DNA from: Catellatospora sp. IY07-71
Lineage (GTDB): Bacteria; Actinomycetota; Actinomycetes; Mycobacteriales; Micromonosporaceae
Length of the DNA stretch: 64,000 nt
Reading direction: 5' to 3'
Assembly (NCBI RefSeq): GCF_018326265.1
Contig: NZ_AP023360.1
Location: 7,623,001 to 7,687,000, forward strand
In this document: in pieces, positions 15,536-24,549 of the stretch
Numbering within the stretch: the first letter of the stretch is position 1
Layout: every line of letters starts with the position of its first letter
Made by a program: the position numbers and the translations under genes
Notes under the pieces: model-generated
The model's database searches: none
What the model saw: only the letters and a program-made list of their open reading frames with translations
What the model was told of the DNA's origin: nothing

Positions 15536-18406
15536 CTACTCCGGCTGCGGCAGGTCGAACTCCTCCCGCAGCTTGGCGGCCCGGTCGTGCCCGCCCTGCT
15601 CGTCCAGCGCGCGGGCCAGCCAGAACGCGGCGTCGCGGCGGGCGCCCTGCCCCTCGGGCAGCCCGTCGAGGACATGCCACAGCATCGGCTCGGCCAGCTC
15701 CGGCCGCCCCGCCACCACCAGCACCTGGCCGTGCCGCAGCTGCGCGAACAGCGCCTCCTGGACCGCGCCGATCGTCTGATACCACACCGGCACGGGCGTG
15801 ATCCGGTGCAGCGCCGCCTCGTAGTCGGGCTGGTCGGTGTTGGTCAGGATCAGCGCCGCCTCATACCCGGCGGTGGCCTTCTCCCAGGTGAGGCCCTGCT
15901 CCTGCGCGGCCGGGACCTCGGTGACGTCCATCAGCTCGACCAGCCGCGCCGCGGCCGCCCTGGCGTCGTCGTGACGCCCGCAGTGGTAGAGCGCCATCAC
16001 CTCGCGGCGTCGTGCGTGCACCGTCTCCAGCGGCAGGTCGGCCTGCCCGTACGCCTGCGCGGCGGCGTCGAAGCGCTCGGCGGCGTCGGCGTCGCGGTCC
16101 ACCTGCCACAGCAGCTCCCCGGCGCGCTCCAGCAGCTCCGCCCGCTGTGCCAGCCGCTCCACCCCGGTCACGGTCTCCAGCAGCGCGTCGAGCTGCCCGA
16201 GCGCCACATGCGGCTCGCCGAGCGTGGTGTAGATGCGCGACAGCAGCTCCCGCAGGTCGCCCACGATCTCGGCGTACTGCTCGTCGCGCTGGGACAGGAA
16301 CCAGGCCAGCGCCTCCTCGGCGACCTCTGCCGCCTCCCGGTCCCGGTCCACCGTGTACAGCGCCAGCGCCAGCCGGTGCCGGGTGTAGCAGGCCGCCTGC
16401 GCCGAGCCCTCCGCCTCCATCAGGCACACGTGCTCGACGATGTCGTCGATGAACTCCCCCGCGCGGGGCGTGGTGACGAGCATGAACGCGGCGTTGGCGC
16501 GGGCGCTGCGGCGCAGCTCCGGGTCCTCGGCGACGGCCGCCGCCTCCTCGAACGCGGCGATGGCGGCCTGGTTGGACTCCGGGTCGCGCCGGTCGCCGAC
16601 CAGCCGGGCCAGCGTCGTCAGCAGCGAGCCCAGCATGTCCCGGTGGATGGTGCCGCGCAGCTCGCCGATCGCCTCGCGCAGCGCCGCCTCGGCGTCGTCG
16701 AGCCGCCCGTGGGCGTGGTACGCCCCCGCGCGCAGGTGCAGCAGCCGCGCCCGCCGCGACGGCGGCACCGGCCCCGGCTCGGCCTCGGCGCGCACCGCCA
16801 GGCTCAGCGCCCGGTCCGGGTCCCCGGCCATCGCGGCCAGCCACGCGGCGCGCAGCAGCGTGTTGCGCCGCACCACCGGGTCGGTGCTCACGGCCAGCGC
16901 CTGCTCGGTCAGCTCGAACACGTTCTCCAGGTGGGACTCGTCGCCGGTGGCCCGCAGCAGGCTGATCTCCCACTGCACCCGGGTGGACAGCTCCAGCTCC
17001 CGGTGCCCGGCCCGCTCGAACGCGGCCACGGCCTCCCCGTGGGCCTGCGCGGTCTGCTCGGCCTCGTCCTCGCCGAAGCAGTTGGCCCGCAGCCGCGCCA
17101 GCCGCCCCTGCTGCAGGTCGGTCAGCGGGGTCTCGGCGGTCGCGGCCAGCAGCCGCCGGGCCAGCGCCTTGCCGCGTACGCCGTCGTCCTCGCCGAACCA
17201 CTGCTCGGCCAGGTCGAGCTGGGCGTCCAGCGGCAGGTTCGGCGACACCGCCGAGATGTCCGCCTCCTGCGGCGCGGCCGCGACGGGCTCCGGCGCGGCG
17301 GCGTACGCCGAGGTCAGCGACAGCGGCAGGTACGCCGTCAGCGGCTGCGCGTCCGTCACCTCGGCGACCCGCTCGCTCTGGAACGTGTTGCCGTTGCGGG
17401 CGTCGAACCGGCGCGCGATCGCCTCGGCCCGCTCCCGCAGCACCGGCCCCAGCTCGGCGACCGTGACCGGACCCGCGGCCCGGCGCACCTCCAGCTCGCC
17501 CTGGCCCGCCTCGGCCAGCCGCCGCAGCACCAGCGCCGCCGCGGCGGCGAACTCCATCTCCGTCTTCGGCGTCGGCGCCTCGTCCAGCCAGGACAGGTGC
17601 CGCTCGATCAGCTCCAGGCCGCGCACCTCGTTGCCGGTCAGCCCGCAGAACTCCACGTGCCGGGCCACCCGGCCCAGCTCGGCCTTGTTGTCGCACAGCG
17701 CCCGGTAGGCGCGCCGGTGCGCGTCGCGGGCCTCGTCCAGCCGCCCGGTGCGCAGATACGGCAGCAGCAGCGCGGTCAGGATGCCGTGCGGCTGCTCGGA
17801 GCAGGTCAGCCGCCCCGACAGCGCCGGCTCGGCGACCGCGATGGCGTCCTCGTCCCGGCCCCGCCAGGCCAGGTGGTACGCCTTCGACGACGGGTCGCAG
17901 CCCGCGCAGTCGGAGTGCCGGTCGCGCGGCGCCGCGTCCCACATCCGGTACCAGTGGTCGGCCAGCACCGTGTCCCCGACGTGCGCGGCGACGTCGTGCC
18001 GGTACGCGTACACCGCCTGCAGGCTGTGCCCGCCTGCCTGGTAGCGGCGCTGCATGTCGTCCAGCACCGCCATGGTCCGCTCCAGCGGCAGCTGCGGGAA
18101 CCGCGACATCGCCGAGACCACGTGCTTGAACTGCCACAGCAGCAGCCGCTCGTCGTCCTCGCTGCGCCGGCCCGGGTCGGCGTCGTAGGCCGCCAGGCAC
18201 CGGGCGAACGTCATCATCGCCTTCATCGGCTCGCCGCTCTGGTGGTACGCGCTGGTCGCGGCGCAGTTCGCCGAGTACAGCAGGTCCTCGTCGCCCAGCG
18301 CCTCGGCCTGCGCCAGCGCCTGCTCGGCGAGCACGATGCGGGCCGGGCCGTCCGGGGTGTTCCAGCAGCGGTGGATCAGCTCGTGGACGTCGTGGTGGTT
18401 GCTCAT
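15536..18406 (-). CDS. Large TPR-repeat protein paired with HSP90
   Basis: A 956-residue protein made almost wholly of helical TPR-like repeats (for example AEALGDEDLLYSANCAATSAY near the start and DADAAERFDAAAQAYGQADL near the end). No catalytic or membrane segment is seen. Its ATG overlaps the stop of the HSP90-family gene (ATGA), so the two are made together. In eukaryotes TPR proteins are HSP90 co-chaperones; here the genetic pairing suggests a similar partnership, which is inference. A longer frame extends upstream through the HSP90 gene but is only a shadow. Confidence 0.85.
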   Translation of the reverse strand: MSNHHDVHELIHRCWNTPDGPARIVLAEQALAQAEALGDEDLLYSANCAATSAYHQSGEPMKAMMTFARCLAAYDADPGRRSEDDERLLLWQFKHVVSAMSRFPQLPLERTMAVLDDMQRRYQAGGHSLQAVYAYRHDVAAHVGDTVLADHWYRMWDAAPRDRHSDCAGCDPSSKAYHLAWRGRDEDAIAVAEPALSGRLTCSEQPHGILTALLLPYLRTGRLDEARDAHRRAYRALCDNKAELGRVARHVEFCGLTGNEVRGLELIERHLSWLDEAPTPKTEMEFAAAAALVLRRLAEAGQGELEVRRAAGPVTVAELGPVLRERAEAIARRFDARNGNTFQSERVAEVTDAQPLTAYLPLSLTSAYAAAPEPVAAAPQEADISAVSPNLPLDAQLDLAEQWFGEDDGVRGKALARRLLAATAETPLTDLQQGRLARLRANCFGEDEAEQTAQAHGEAVAAFERAGHRELELSTRVQWEISLLRATGDESHLENVFELTEQALAVSTDPVVRRNTLLRAAWLAAMAGDPDRALSLAVRAEAEPGPVPPSRRARLLHLRAGAYHAHGRLDDAEAALREAIGELRGTIHRDMLGSLLTTLARLVGDRRDPESNQAAIAAFEEAAAVAEDPELRRSARANAAFMLVTTPRAGEFIDDIVEHVCLMEAEGSAQAACYTRHRLALALYTVDRDREAAEVAEEALAWFLSQRDEQYAEIVGDLRELLSRIYTTLGEPHVALGQLDALLETVTGVERLAQRAELLERAGELLWQVDRDADAAERFDAAAQAYGQADLPLETVHARRREVMALYHCGRHDDARAAAARLVELMDVTEVPAAQEQGLTWEKATAGYEAALILTNTDQPDYEAALHRITPVPVWYQTIGAVQEALFAQLRHGQVLVVAGRPELAEPMLWHVLDGLPEGQGARRDAAFWLARALDEQGGHDRAAKLREEFDLPQPE

Positions 18407-20166
18407 GCGTCCTCCCGGGGCACGGCCAGATCGATCAGGTCGAGGAACGAGCGGTTGAGCAGCGCCGTGTCCGCGGGGCGCAGCGGGTGGTGGCCGAGCA
18501 GCAGCGCCTGCCCGTACAGCGCCTGCACGGTCAGGCCGACGACCTCCGGCGAGGGCAGCGCCGCGACCCGGCGCACCAGCGGGTTGCGGTGGTTGAGCAC
18601 CAGCTGCGGGCGGGCCTGCGCCTCGGCCTTCTCGAACGCCGACAGCACCCCCGCCCACAGCTCGTCCACGACCTGCGTGGTCTCCCGCAGCCGCCGCTGG
18701 AACGTGGCGTTGCGGTCGGTCAGGTACAGCGCCGGCATGCTCGGCGGGTCGAACGCGCGCAGCACGACCTCGCAACCCAGCGGGTCCAGGCAGCGCTGCG
18801 CCGCGGCCAGGAACGGGCGCAGGGCCAGCTCCGCGCCCGGGTCCAGGGTGTCGAACCGGGTCGACAGGTCGCTCGGGTCGAGCCGGTCCACCAGGATCGA
18901 CCCGTCCAGCACCGGCAGCCGCTCGATCAGCTCCGTGTCGTACGTGTAGCCGCCGTTGACCACGGCCAGCCCCTGCGCCGCGGCCACCGCCGCGAGCTGC
19001 CGGAACTCGTCCACATTGGCGCTGTAGCGGACCACGCCGTGGCGGCGGCGGAACTCCTCCAGCGGCATCCGCCCCATGTTGGTCTCCATCGGCCACCACC
19101 GGTCGACCAGCCGCAGCATCTCGTCGTCGTGCATGGCCAGCGCCTTCACGCCCAGGTGGTGCACGGCCAGGAAGCGGTTCATCCGGTCCGGGTCGTGCCG
19201 GGCCAGGTTCACCAGCCAGCCGCGCAGCTGCGCGCCGAGCTGCTCGCGCACCGACTCCAGCAGGCCGTCCTCGTACAGCGCCTCGCGGCTGGCGGTGGGG
19301 CGCAACTCGCTCGCGTCGAGCACGCACCGGGCGAAGAACGCCCACTCGGGCAGCACGTCCTCGGCGCCCTCGGCCAGCAGCATGCGCTTGAGATACACCC
19401 GGTGCCCCGCCTTGGCCGCCGGGTTCGCGGGCGTCGGCAGCACCAGCGCCACCCCCGTCAGCCCCGCCTCCGGCACGTTCAGCTCGATCACGTCGAACGG
19501 CGTGAACCCGAACGTCTGCTGCGCCAGCTCCGTCAGCGCCGCCCGGCCGCCCCGCCACGGCAGCTCCCCGGCGGTGATCAGGTCACCGTCCACCCGCACC
19601 GGATACGGCAGCAGCTCGCCGAAGAGCACGGCGAGATCGCGTACCCGAGCGGTGTCCAGCCACGACGCGGCGTCGCGGCGGGGCACCAGGGTGACCGTGG
19701 TGCCGACCTCCTGCCGGTCCGGGCCCGCCTTGGTCTCGTAGCGTCCGTCGGAGTAGCCGGTCCAGTAGACCGTCGGGTGGCCCTCGTGCCGGGTCTGCAC
19801 CCGGATCTCGTCGGCCACCAGGAAACACGACAGCAGCCCGATGCCGAACTGGCCCAGGAACTCGTGCCGGGAGAAGCCCAGCTCGTCGCGCTTGCCGCTG
19901 CGGCCGATGGTGGCCAGCAGCTCGTGCACCTGCTGCTCGGTCAGCCCCAGCCCGGTGTCGTGCACCCGCAGCGTGCCGTCGCCGGTCGTCTTCGGCGTCT
20001 CCAGCCACACCGACGCGGGCGCGCCCGGCGCCACCGCCCGGCGGGCCGTGATCGCGTCCACCGCGTTCTGCATCAGCTCACGCACGTAGACGCGCGGGCT
20101 GCTGTACAGGTGGTGGCTCAGCAGGTCGACGATGCCGCGCAGATCCACCTGGAAGGACTGATTCAC
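18403..20166 (-). CDS. HSP90-family chaperone-like ATPase (HtpG-related)
   Basis: A 587-residue protein with the GHKL nucleotide site of HSP90: RELMQNAVDAI (about residues 29-39), HDTGLGLTE (about 69), and the lid FLGQFGIGLLSCFLVADEI (about 103-121). Middle and C-terminal regions are recognisable but differ strongly from classical HtpG, and the protein is about 40 residues shorter. It ends in LAVPREDA rather than an MEEVD tail. It is followed by an overlapping TPR-protein gene. It is probably a specialised paralogue rather than the housekeeping chaperone. Confidence 0.88.
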   Translation of the reverse strand: MNQSFQVDLRGIVDLLSHHLYSSPRVYVRELMQNAVDAITARRAVAPGAPASVWLETPKTTGDGTLRVHDTGLGLTEQQVHELLATIGRSGKRDELGFSRHEFLGQFGIGLLSCFLVADEIRVQTRHEGHPTVYWTGYSDGRYETKAGPDRQEVGTTVTLVPRRDAASWLDTARVRDLAVLFGELLPYPVRVDGDLITAGELPWRGGRAALTELAQQTFGFTPFDVIELNVPEAGLTGVALVLPTPANPAAKAGHRVYLKRMLLAEGAEDVLPEWAFFARCVLDASELRPTASREALYEDGLLESVREQLGAQLRGWLVNLARHDPDRMNRFLAVHHLGVKALAMHDDEMLRLVDRWWPMETNMGRMPLEEFRRRHGVVRYSANVDEFRQLAAVAAAQGLAVVNGGYTYDTELIERLPVLDGSILVDRLDPSDLSTRFDTLDPGAELALRPFLAAAQRCLDPLGCEVVLRAFDPPSMPALYLTDRNATFQRRLRETTQVVDELWAGVLSAFEKAEAQARPQLVLNHRNPLVRRVAALPSPEVVGLTVQALYGQALLLGHHPLRPADTALLNRSFLDLIDLAVPREDA

Positions 20167-20253
20167 GCGGCAGAGGCTACAGGCAGGCTGTGACGTGCGG
20201 GGACCGGGTTTTCGGCGGATCCGCCTCGTGGAAACCGGCCGGTACGGTCACCC

Positions 20254-22017
20254 TCACCCGCTGCCCAGCGTGCCCGCGACCAGCCCCTCGCCCACCATCC
20301 GGGCGACCTCCTCACCGGCCGTCGCCGCCAGCCACAGCGCGTCCTCGAACTCGCGCAGCCTGCGGAAATGCTCCGCGTACTCCAGTTGCCGGGTCAGCGG
20401 CAGCCGCGGCATGTGCGCCTTGCGCACGTCGACGCGCGGCACCGACCCCGCCGACACGATCCGCCGCAGGTTGGCCTGCGCCCCCAGGAACCCGGCGAAG
20501 CACCACGGGTCGACATACCCCGGTTTGGTACGCAGCAGGAACATCTGCGCCCCGAGCGGCCTGCCGTCATCGGCCGGACCGGCCACACGCACCCTCAGCC
20601 GCGGCCCGATCGACGGAACCAGCACGTCACCCGGCCGCACCACCGTCGCCGGGTCGGTGTTCAGCGCCACCAGCCCCTTCTTGACCAGGTCACCGACGGT
20701 GATCTGGGCGGCGGGCGGCTCGCCGTCGCCGGGCGTCACGGGCGGGACCGTCGCGGGCAGCCGCCCCAGCAGGTCCACCAGCTCCCCGCGGCGCCGCACG
20801 ATCAGGTCCGCGGTGACCAACGCCTGCTCGGCCGGGATGTGCCGGGCCGGGGTCAGGTCGACGTCCTCGTCGCTCAGCTCGACCGCCTCGCGCACCACGG
20901 CCCGCCCCGCCAGCTCCTCCGGCAGCGCCCGGCCCGCCTCGTACGCCCGCACCGCCGCCAGCACCGTCGCCCGGGTCTCGTCCCACAGCCCCGCCGCCTC
21001 GACCAGCAGCACCTCCCGCGCCCGGTGCGCGGCGTCCGGGCGGCGCAGCAGCCACAGCTGCAGCCGCGTGTTGTGCGGCGGCGTCACCCCGGCGGGCAGC
21101 GTGATCAGCGCCCGCAACGCGCCCTGGCGCAGCAGCTCACGGCGGATGCGGCGGCCCGCCGGACGCTGCGCGACCCCGGGCGGCAGCAGCAGCACCGCCG
21201 TGCCGCCGGGCCGCAGCCGGGCCAGCGCGTGCTGGACCCAGGCCAGCTCGCCCTCCCCGCGCGGCGGCACCCCGTACGCCCAGCGCGGATCCTCGCCCAG
21301 CTCGTCGTGGCCCCACCGGCCGCCGCCGGGCGGATCGCACAGCACCACATCGGCCCGCAGTTCCGGATACGCGTCCGCGCCCAGCCCACCGGCCCGCACC
21401 TCGGCCGGCACCGCCGCGCCGTACAGCCTGGCCTGCGCGATCGTGACGTGGTCGGCGTCGGGATCCTGCCCGGCCACGACCGCCGCGCCGTGCGCCACGG
21501 CGGCGGCCGGCAGCACGCCGCTGCGGCAGGCCGGGTCCAGCACGGTCTGCCCCGCGACGTCGGCGAGTTCACACATCAGCGCGGCGACCTGGGCGGAGGT
21601 GGCCGCCGCGCCCCGCCGCGCCCGCACCTCGGCGTAGCGGTCGGCCACCGCCGCCAGGGCCGTGCCGACCCCCATCTCGTCGGCGACGGCGAGCGCCGCC
21701 GCGTGCCGCCGGGCGTCGGCCGGGGTGCGCCAGGACGCCAGCAGTACGCGGGCCAGCGCGGGCAGCTCGCCGTCGGGGTCGGCCGAGCCGTGGCGTAGCG
21801 CGCGCCAGAGCCGGTCGACGCCGGTCGGCTCCGGCAGCCGGTCGTGGGCGATCAGCCACGCCTCGACGTCGGCCAGCCGGAACGCCGGGCTGGTCGCCGT
21901 GCCGCCCGTGGGCCGCGGGAAGTCGGCGTACCGCCTGCGCCAGTTGCTGACCGCCGCCCGGCCGACCCCCGCCAGGCGGGCGATCTCGACGGCGGTGACC
22001 TCCGCCCCGCTCTCCAT
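20254..22017 (-). CDS. HTH-linked N6-adenine methylase-like protein with altered motifs
   Basis: A 587-residue protein. Residues 8-60 form a MerR/resolvase-like helix-turn-helix (VTAVEIARLAGVGRAAVSNW). The centre is an HsdM-type methylase domain, but the SAM motif reads DPACRSG (about 158; usual DPACGSG) and the catalytic motif reads CDPPGGG (about 226; usual NPPY/F). The C-terminal third resembles a specificity-type domain (VPRVDVRKAHMPRLPL). No restriction subunit is nearby. Asn-to-Asp in the catalytic motif makes methyl transfer doubtful. It could be a DNA-binding regulator derived from a modification enzyme. Confidence 0.75.
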   Translation of the reverse strand: MESGAEVTAVEIARLAGVGRAAVSNWRRRYADFPRPTGGTATSPAFRLADVEAWLIAHDRLPEPTGVDRLWRALRHGSADPDGELPALARVLLASWRTPADARRHAAALAVADEMGVGTALAAVADRYAEVRARRGAAATSAQVAALMCELADVAGQTVLDPACRSGVLPAAAVAHGAAVVAGQDPDADHVTIAQARLYGAAVPAEVRAGGLGADAYPELRADVVLCDPPGGGRWGHDELGEDPRWAYGVPPRGEGELAWVQHALARLRPGGTAVLLLPPGVAQRPAGRRIRRELLRQGALRALITLPAGVTPPHNTRLQLWLLRRPDAAHRAREVLLVEAAGLWDETRATVLAAVRAYEAGRALPEELAGRAVVREAVELSDEDVDLTPARHIPAEQALVTADLIVRRRGELVDLLGRLPATVPPVTPGDGEPPAAQITVGDLVKKGLVALNTDPATVVRPGDVLVPSIGPRLRVRVAGPADDGRPLGAQMFLLRTKPGYVDPWCFAGFLGAQANLRRIVSAGSVPRVDVRKAHMPRLPLTRQLEYAEHFRRLREFEDALWLAATAGEEVARMVGEGLVAGTLGSG

Positions 22018-22076
22018 GACCGGCGAGGGTAACAGTCGGTGACCGTCGTTGACAGCGGCGTGCGAGGATCTCTCAT

Positions 22077-22091
22077 GTTGACGCGGTCAAC
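22077..22091. promoter_or_regulatory. Small palindrome in divergent promoter region
   Basis: GTTGACGCGGTCAAC is a perfect 6-base inverted repeat with a 3-base centre, lying between the methylase-like gene and the secreted-protein gene. A TTGACA hexamer at 22049-22054 could be a -35 element. An operator is possible; no family can be assigned. Confidence 0.3.
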
Positions 22092-22147
22092 ACGGCCGCT
22101 TTAGCGTGGCCGTGCTCAGCAGTCCCACCGGCAGATCGAGGTCCGCG

Positions 22148-22498
22148 ATGAACGTCCGCACGGCGGTCGCGATGCTCTGCGGCCCGGCTGCGATCGCCAT
22201 CGGCGTCGCGCTCCACCCCGCCATGGGCGGCCAGGGCGTTCCGGCCCCCGCCCCGGCCGCCGACCAGTCCTGGACCGTCGGCGCCGACCTGCCGCCCGGC
22301 CGCTACGAGACCACCGCCGACGTCGGCGGCCACTGCCACTGGGAGATCACCCGGACCGGCCCAGCCGGCACCGAGATCATCGCCAGCGACCTGATCCGCG
22401 ACGGCCGCGCCACGGTGACCCTCCGTATCGGCGACGTCTTCACCGCCCACCGCTGCGGCACCTGGCACCACACCGGGACCACCCCGCCCACCCCCTGA
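22148..22498 (+). CDS. Small secreted protein of unknown function
   Basis: A 116-residue protein with an N-terminal signal-like hydrophobic segment (about residues 5-25). The mature part follows a pattern seen in many actinobacterial secreted proteins: WTVGADLPPGRYETTADVGG then CHWEIT and a late VFTAHRCGTW, with two Cys that could form a disulfide. I chose the ATG at 22148 because GAGG lies 7 bases ahead and it leads straight into the signal peptide; an in-frame start at 22106 is the alternative. Function unknown. Confidence 0.65.
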   Translation: MNVRTAVAMLCGPAAIAIGVALHPAMGGQGVPAPAPAADQSWTVGADLPPGRYETTADVGGHCHWEITRTGPAGTEIIASDLIRDGRATVTLRIGDVFTAHRCGTWHHTGTTPPTP

Positions 22499-22584
22499 CC
22501 GCCACCGGCCACCGCGGCCCACCACGGAGGCCCGCCCCAGCACGGAAACCCGCCGCACCGCGGAGGCCCGCCACGGCGCGCGCC

Positions 22585-22649
22585 AAGATCACGGTTTCGT
22601 GTCGAAAGATGGGGCTGGACCTGACTTTCTGACACGAGTCAGCGATCTT
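22585..22649. repeat. Dispersed hairpin element, family B copy 1
   Basis: A 65-base imperfect inverted repeat with the family core TCGTGTCGAAAG ... CTTTCTGACACGA and GATCTT ends. It lies between the stops of two convergent genes and overlaps the final codons of the minus-strand gene, supplying its WEDR-stop. Copies 2 and 3 are at 29631-29691 and 53044-53104. A two-way terminator role fits the position. Confidence 0.75.
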
Positions 22650-22938
22650 CCCACCGCACAGCGCGCACCAGCCCCCCGACCAACCGGCGCAGCACCGGCA
22701 GCCGCGGCACCCGGGCCGTGCCCACCACCGGCAGGCGCATGGTCGCTTCGACCACTGCCAGCCTGGCCCGGTAGTGCTCGCGCATGCTCACGCAGGACGC
22801 CGCGACGGGGCACGGCCACGGCCTCTCGCATCGGCACAGGTCACCGGCGACGCGCCCGTGCCGGGTGAGGATCTCGTCGGCGGCCGCGATCTGGCGGCGC
22901 GCGTACTCGGCGAACTGGCCGGCGTTCAGGACACGCAC
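22639..22938 (-). CDS. Small Cys-containing protein of unknown function
   Basis: A 99-residue protein starting at a GTG with GGAGGAA 3-9 bases ahead. It begins RVLNAGQFAEYARRQIAAAD and carries a Cys cluster CRCERPWPCPVAASC (about residues 36-50), which might bind a metal. It is divergent from the XRE-type regulator gene, and such pairs recur in actinomycetes. A large hairpin lies just upstream of the ribosome-binding site. Its last codons and stop lie in a family B repeat. Function unknown. Confidence 0.65.
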   Translation of the reverse strand: MRVLNAGQFAEYARRQIAAADEILTRHGRVAGDLCRCERPWPCPVAASCVSMREHYRARLAVVEATMRLPVVGTARVPRLPVLRRLVGGLVRAVRWEDR

Positions 22939-22957
22939 GTTTCCTCCTTGGACGGGC

Positions 22958-23009
22958 GAGGTCCCACGGCGGGCGTACGCGGTGCGATGCGTACCCGCCG
23001 TGGGACCTC
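22958..23009. promoter_or_regulatory. Long inverted repeat between divergent genes
   Basis: Arms 22958-22980 and 22989-23009 (GAGGTCCCACGGCGGGCGTAC and its complement, with a 2-base bulge) can form a stem of about 21 pairs with an 8-base loop. It lies 11 bases upstream of the ribosome-binding site of the small Cys protein and in the region controlling the XRE regulator. It could be an operator for that regulator or an RNA leader structure. Confidence 0.55.
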
Positions 23010-23125
23010 CGGCAGCGCGAGCCGGGAGAACAACCGCTGCCCAGGAATACCCTTTCGCTGCCGACGCCGGTTGTGAACAGGCCGGGCGTTGCGGCAACAT
23101 CGGCAACAGCGGATGGGGGGTGCCG

Positions 23126-24493
23126 GTGAGCCGGGACGTCGATGCGATGCGCGAACTCTTCGGGCTGGTCCTGCGGCAGGTGCGTCAGGAGGCCGGATAC
23201 TCGTTACGAGAACTCGGCAGACGCTGCCTCTACGACTACAGCCGGATCTCCCGCGTCGAACGCGGCGAACATCTCATCGACGCCGACCTCGTCCCCGCCG
23301 TGGATCAGGCGCTTAAGGCGGGTGGCCTGCTGATCGCGCTACGCGCGCTGATGGCACCTCAGGGCTCGTCCAACACGGCCGGACCAGGTCGGCTGGGGGC
23401 CGGGTTCAGTGCGGACGGCGATACCGTGATTCTGGACCTCGACGTCACGGACGGGAGGGCGGTGCGGGTGAGACTGCCTCGGCGAAAGTTCAACGCCCTG
23501 CTGGCCGGTGGTGCGCTCCATGCGCTGTTTCCCGCCGGGACGGCAGACCTCGATCAGCTCGAACGGGTCGGCCGGGCGATCGAGACGCCGGAACGCACGG
23601 ACCCGCAGGTCCTCGACTACTTCCGGGTGCTCCTCGGGCAGCACTTCGTCGCGGACAAGATGCTCGGCCCGCGCGATCTCCTGGGCGTCGTAGAAGCCCA
23701 GATCGACACCCTCGACCGGCTCCGGCGCGGTTGCCGCCCCGGCTCCGCCGACGCCACGATGCGGGTGCTCGCCCAGTACGCGGAGTTCGCGGGCTGGCTC
23801 CATCAGGATGCGGGCGACACCGCGACCGCACGCTACTGGACGGATCGCGCGACGGTCTGGGCCCAGGCCGTGGGCGAATACGAGCTGGTGTCCTATCTCC
23901 TGGTACGCAGGAGCAACATCGCGCTGCTCGACGGCGACGCCACAGACGTCATCGAGCTGGCCGCCGCCGCTCGGCGCGTGCCGGGCCGGGTCAGCCCGTC
24001 CGTGCTGGCGCTGGCGACACAGCAGGAGGCGCGTGGCTGGGCGATGCACACCGACGCCGACCGGTTCCGCCATCTGCTCGACGCCGCCGCCGACCTGCTC
24101 ACCGGCGGACCGGACCGGGTGAGCGAGGACTCTCCCATATACCTGCACAGCTACAACCTGAACGTGCTGGAGGAGCAGTCCGCCAGCGGATACCGCGATT
24201 GCGGCCACGCGGACACTGCGATCACCATCCTGGAACGGCGGCTCGGCGCGACGCCACGCGAGCACCAGCGTGACCGCGCCCACCAGCTCGCCAAACTCGC
24301 CAACGCGGTGCTCCAGACAGCACAGCCCGACCCGGAGCGGGCCGCCGCACTCGGCCTGAGCTGCGTCGGCGTGGCCCGCACGACCGGATCCGCCCGCATC
24401 GCCGGCGAGCTGCGCACCCTCGACCGCACACTCCGCCGCCGCTGGCGAGATCTGAGCAGCACCACCGAACTGCACGAAGCGCTCGCCGCCTGA
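23126..24493 (+). CDS. XRE-type HTH regulator with helical C-terminal domain
   Basis: A 455-residue protein. The N-terminal helix-turn-helix reads VRQEAGYSLRELGRRC then YDYSRISRVERGEH (about residues 15-50). The rest is mainly helical, TPR-like (for example TARYWTDRATVWAQAVGEYE), as in many actinobacterial single-copy regulators. The GTG start is preceded by a GGGGGG run; a GTG two codons earlier is possible. It is divergent from the small Cys protein and probably controls it through the inverted repeat between them. Effector unknown. Confidence 0.8.
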   Translation: MSRDVDAMRELFGLVLRQVRQEAGYSLRELGRRCLYDYSRISRVERGEHLIDADLVPAVDQALKAGGLLIALRALMAPQGSSNTAGPGRLGAGFSADGDTVILDLDVTDGRAVRVRLPRRKFNALLAGGALHALFPAGTADLDQLERVGRAIETPERTDPQVLDYFRVLLGQHFVADKMLGPRDLLGVVEAQIDTLDRLRRGCRPGSADATMRVLAQYAEFAGWLHQDAGDTATARYWTDRATVWAQAVGEYELVSYLLVRRSNIALLDGDATDVIELAAAARRVPGRVSPSVLALATQQEARGWAMHTDADRFRHLLDAAADLLTGGPDRVSEDSPIYLHSYNLNVLEEQSASGYRDCGHADTAITILERRLGATPREHQRDRAHQLAKLANAVLQTAQPDPERAAALGLSCVGVARTTGSARIAGELRTLDRTLRRRWRDLSSTTELHEALAA

Positions 24494-24549
24494 TCGCCGC
24501 AGGAACGGTGGCGTCGCTGTTGGATCAAGGCGATCGCACCCGGAACCTG

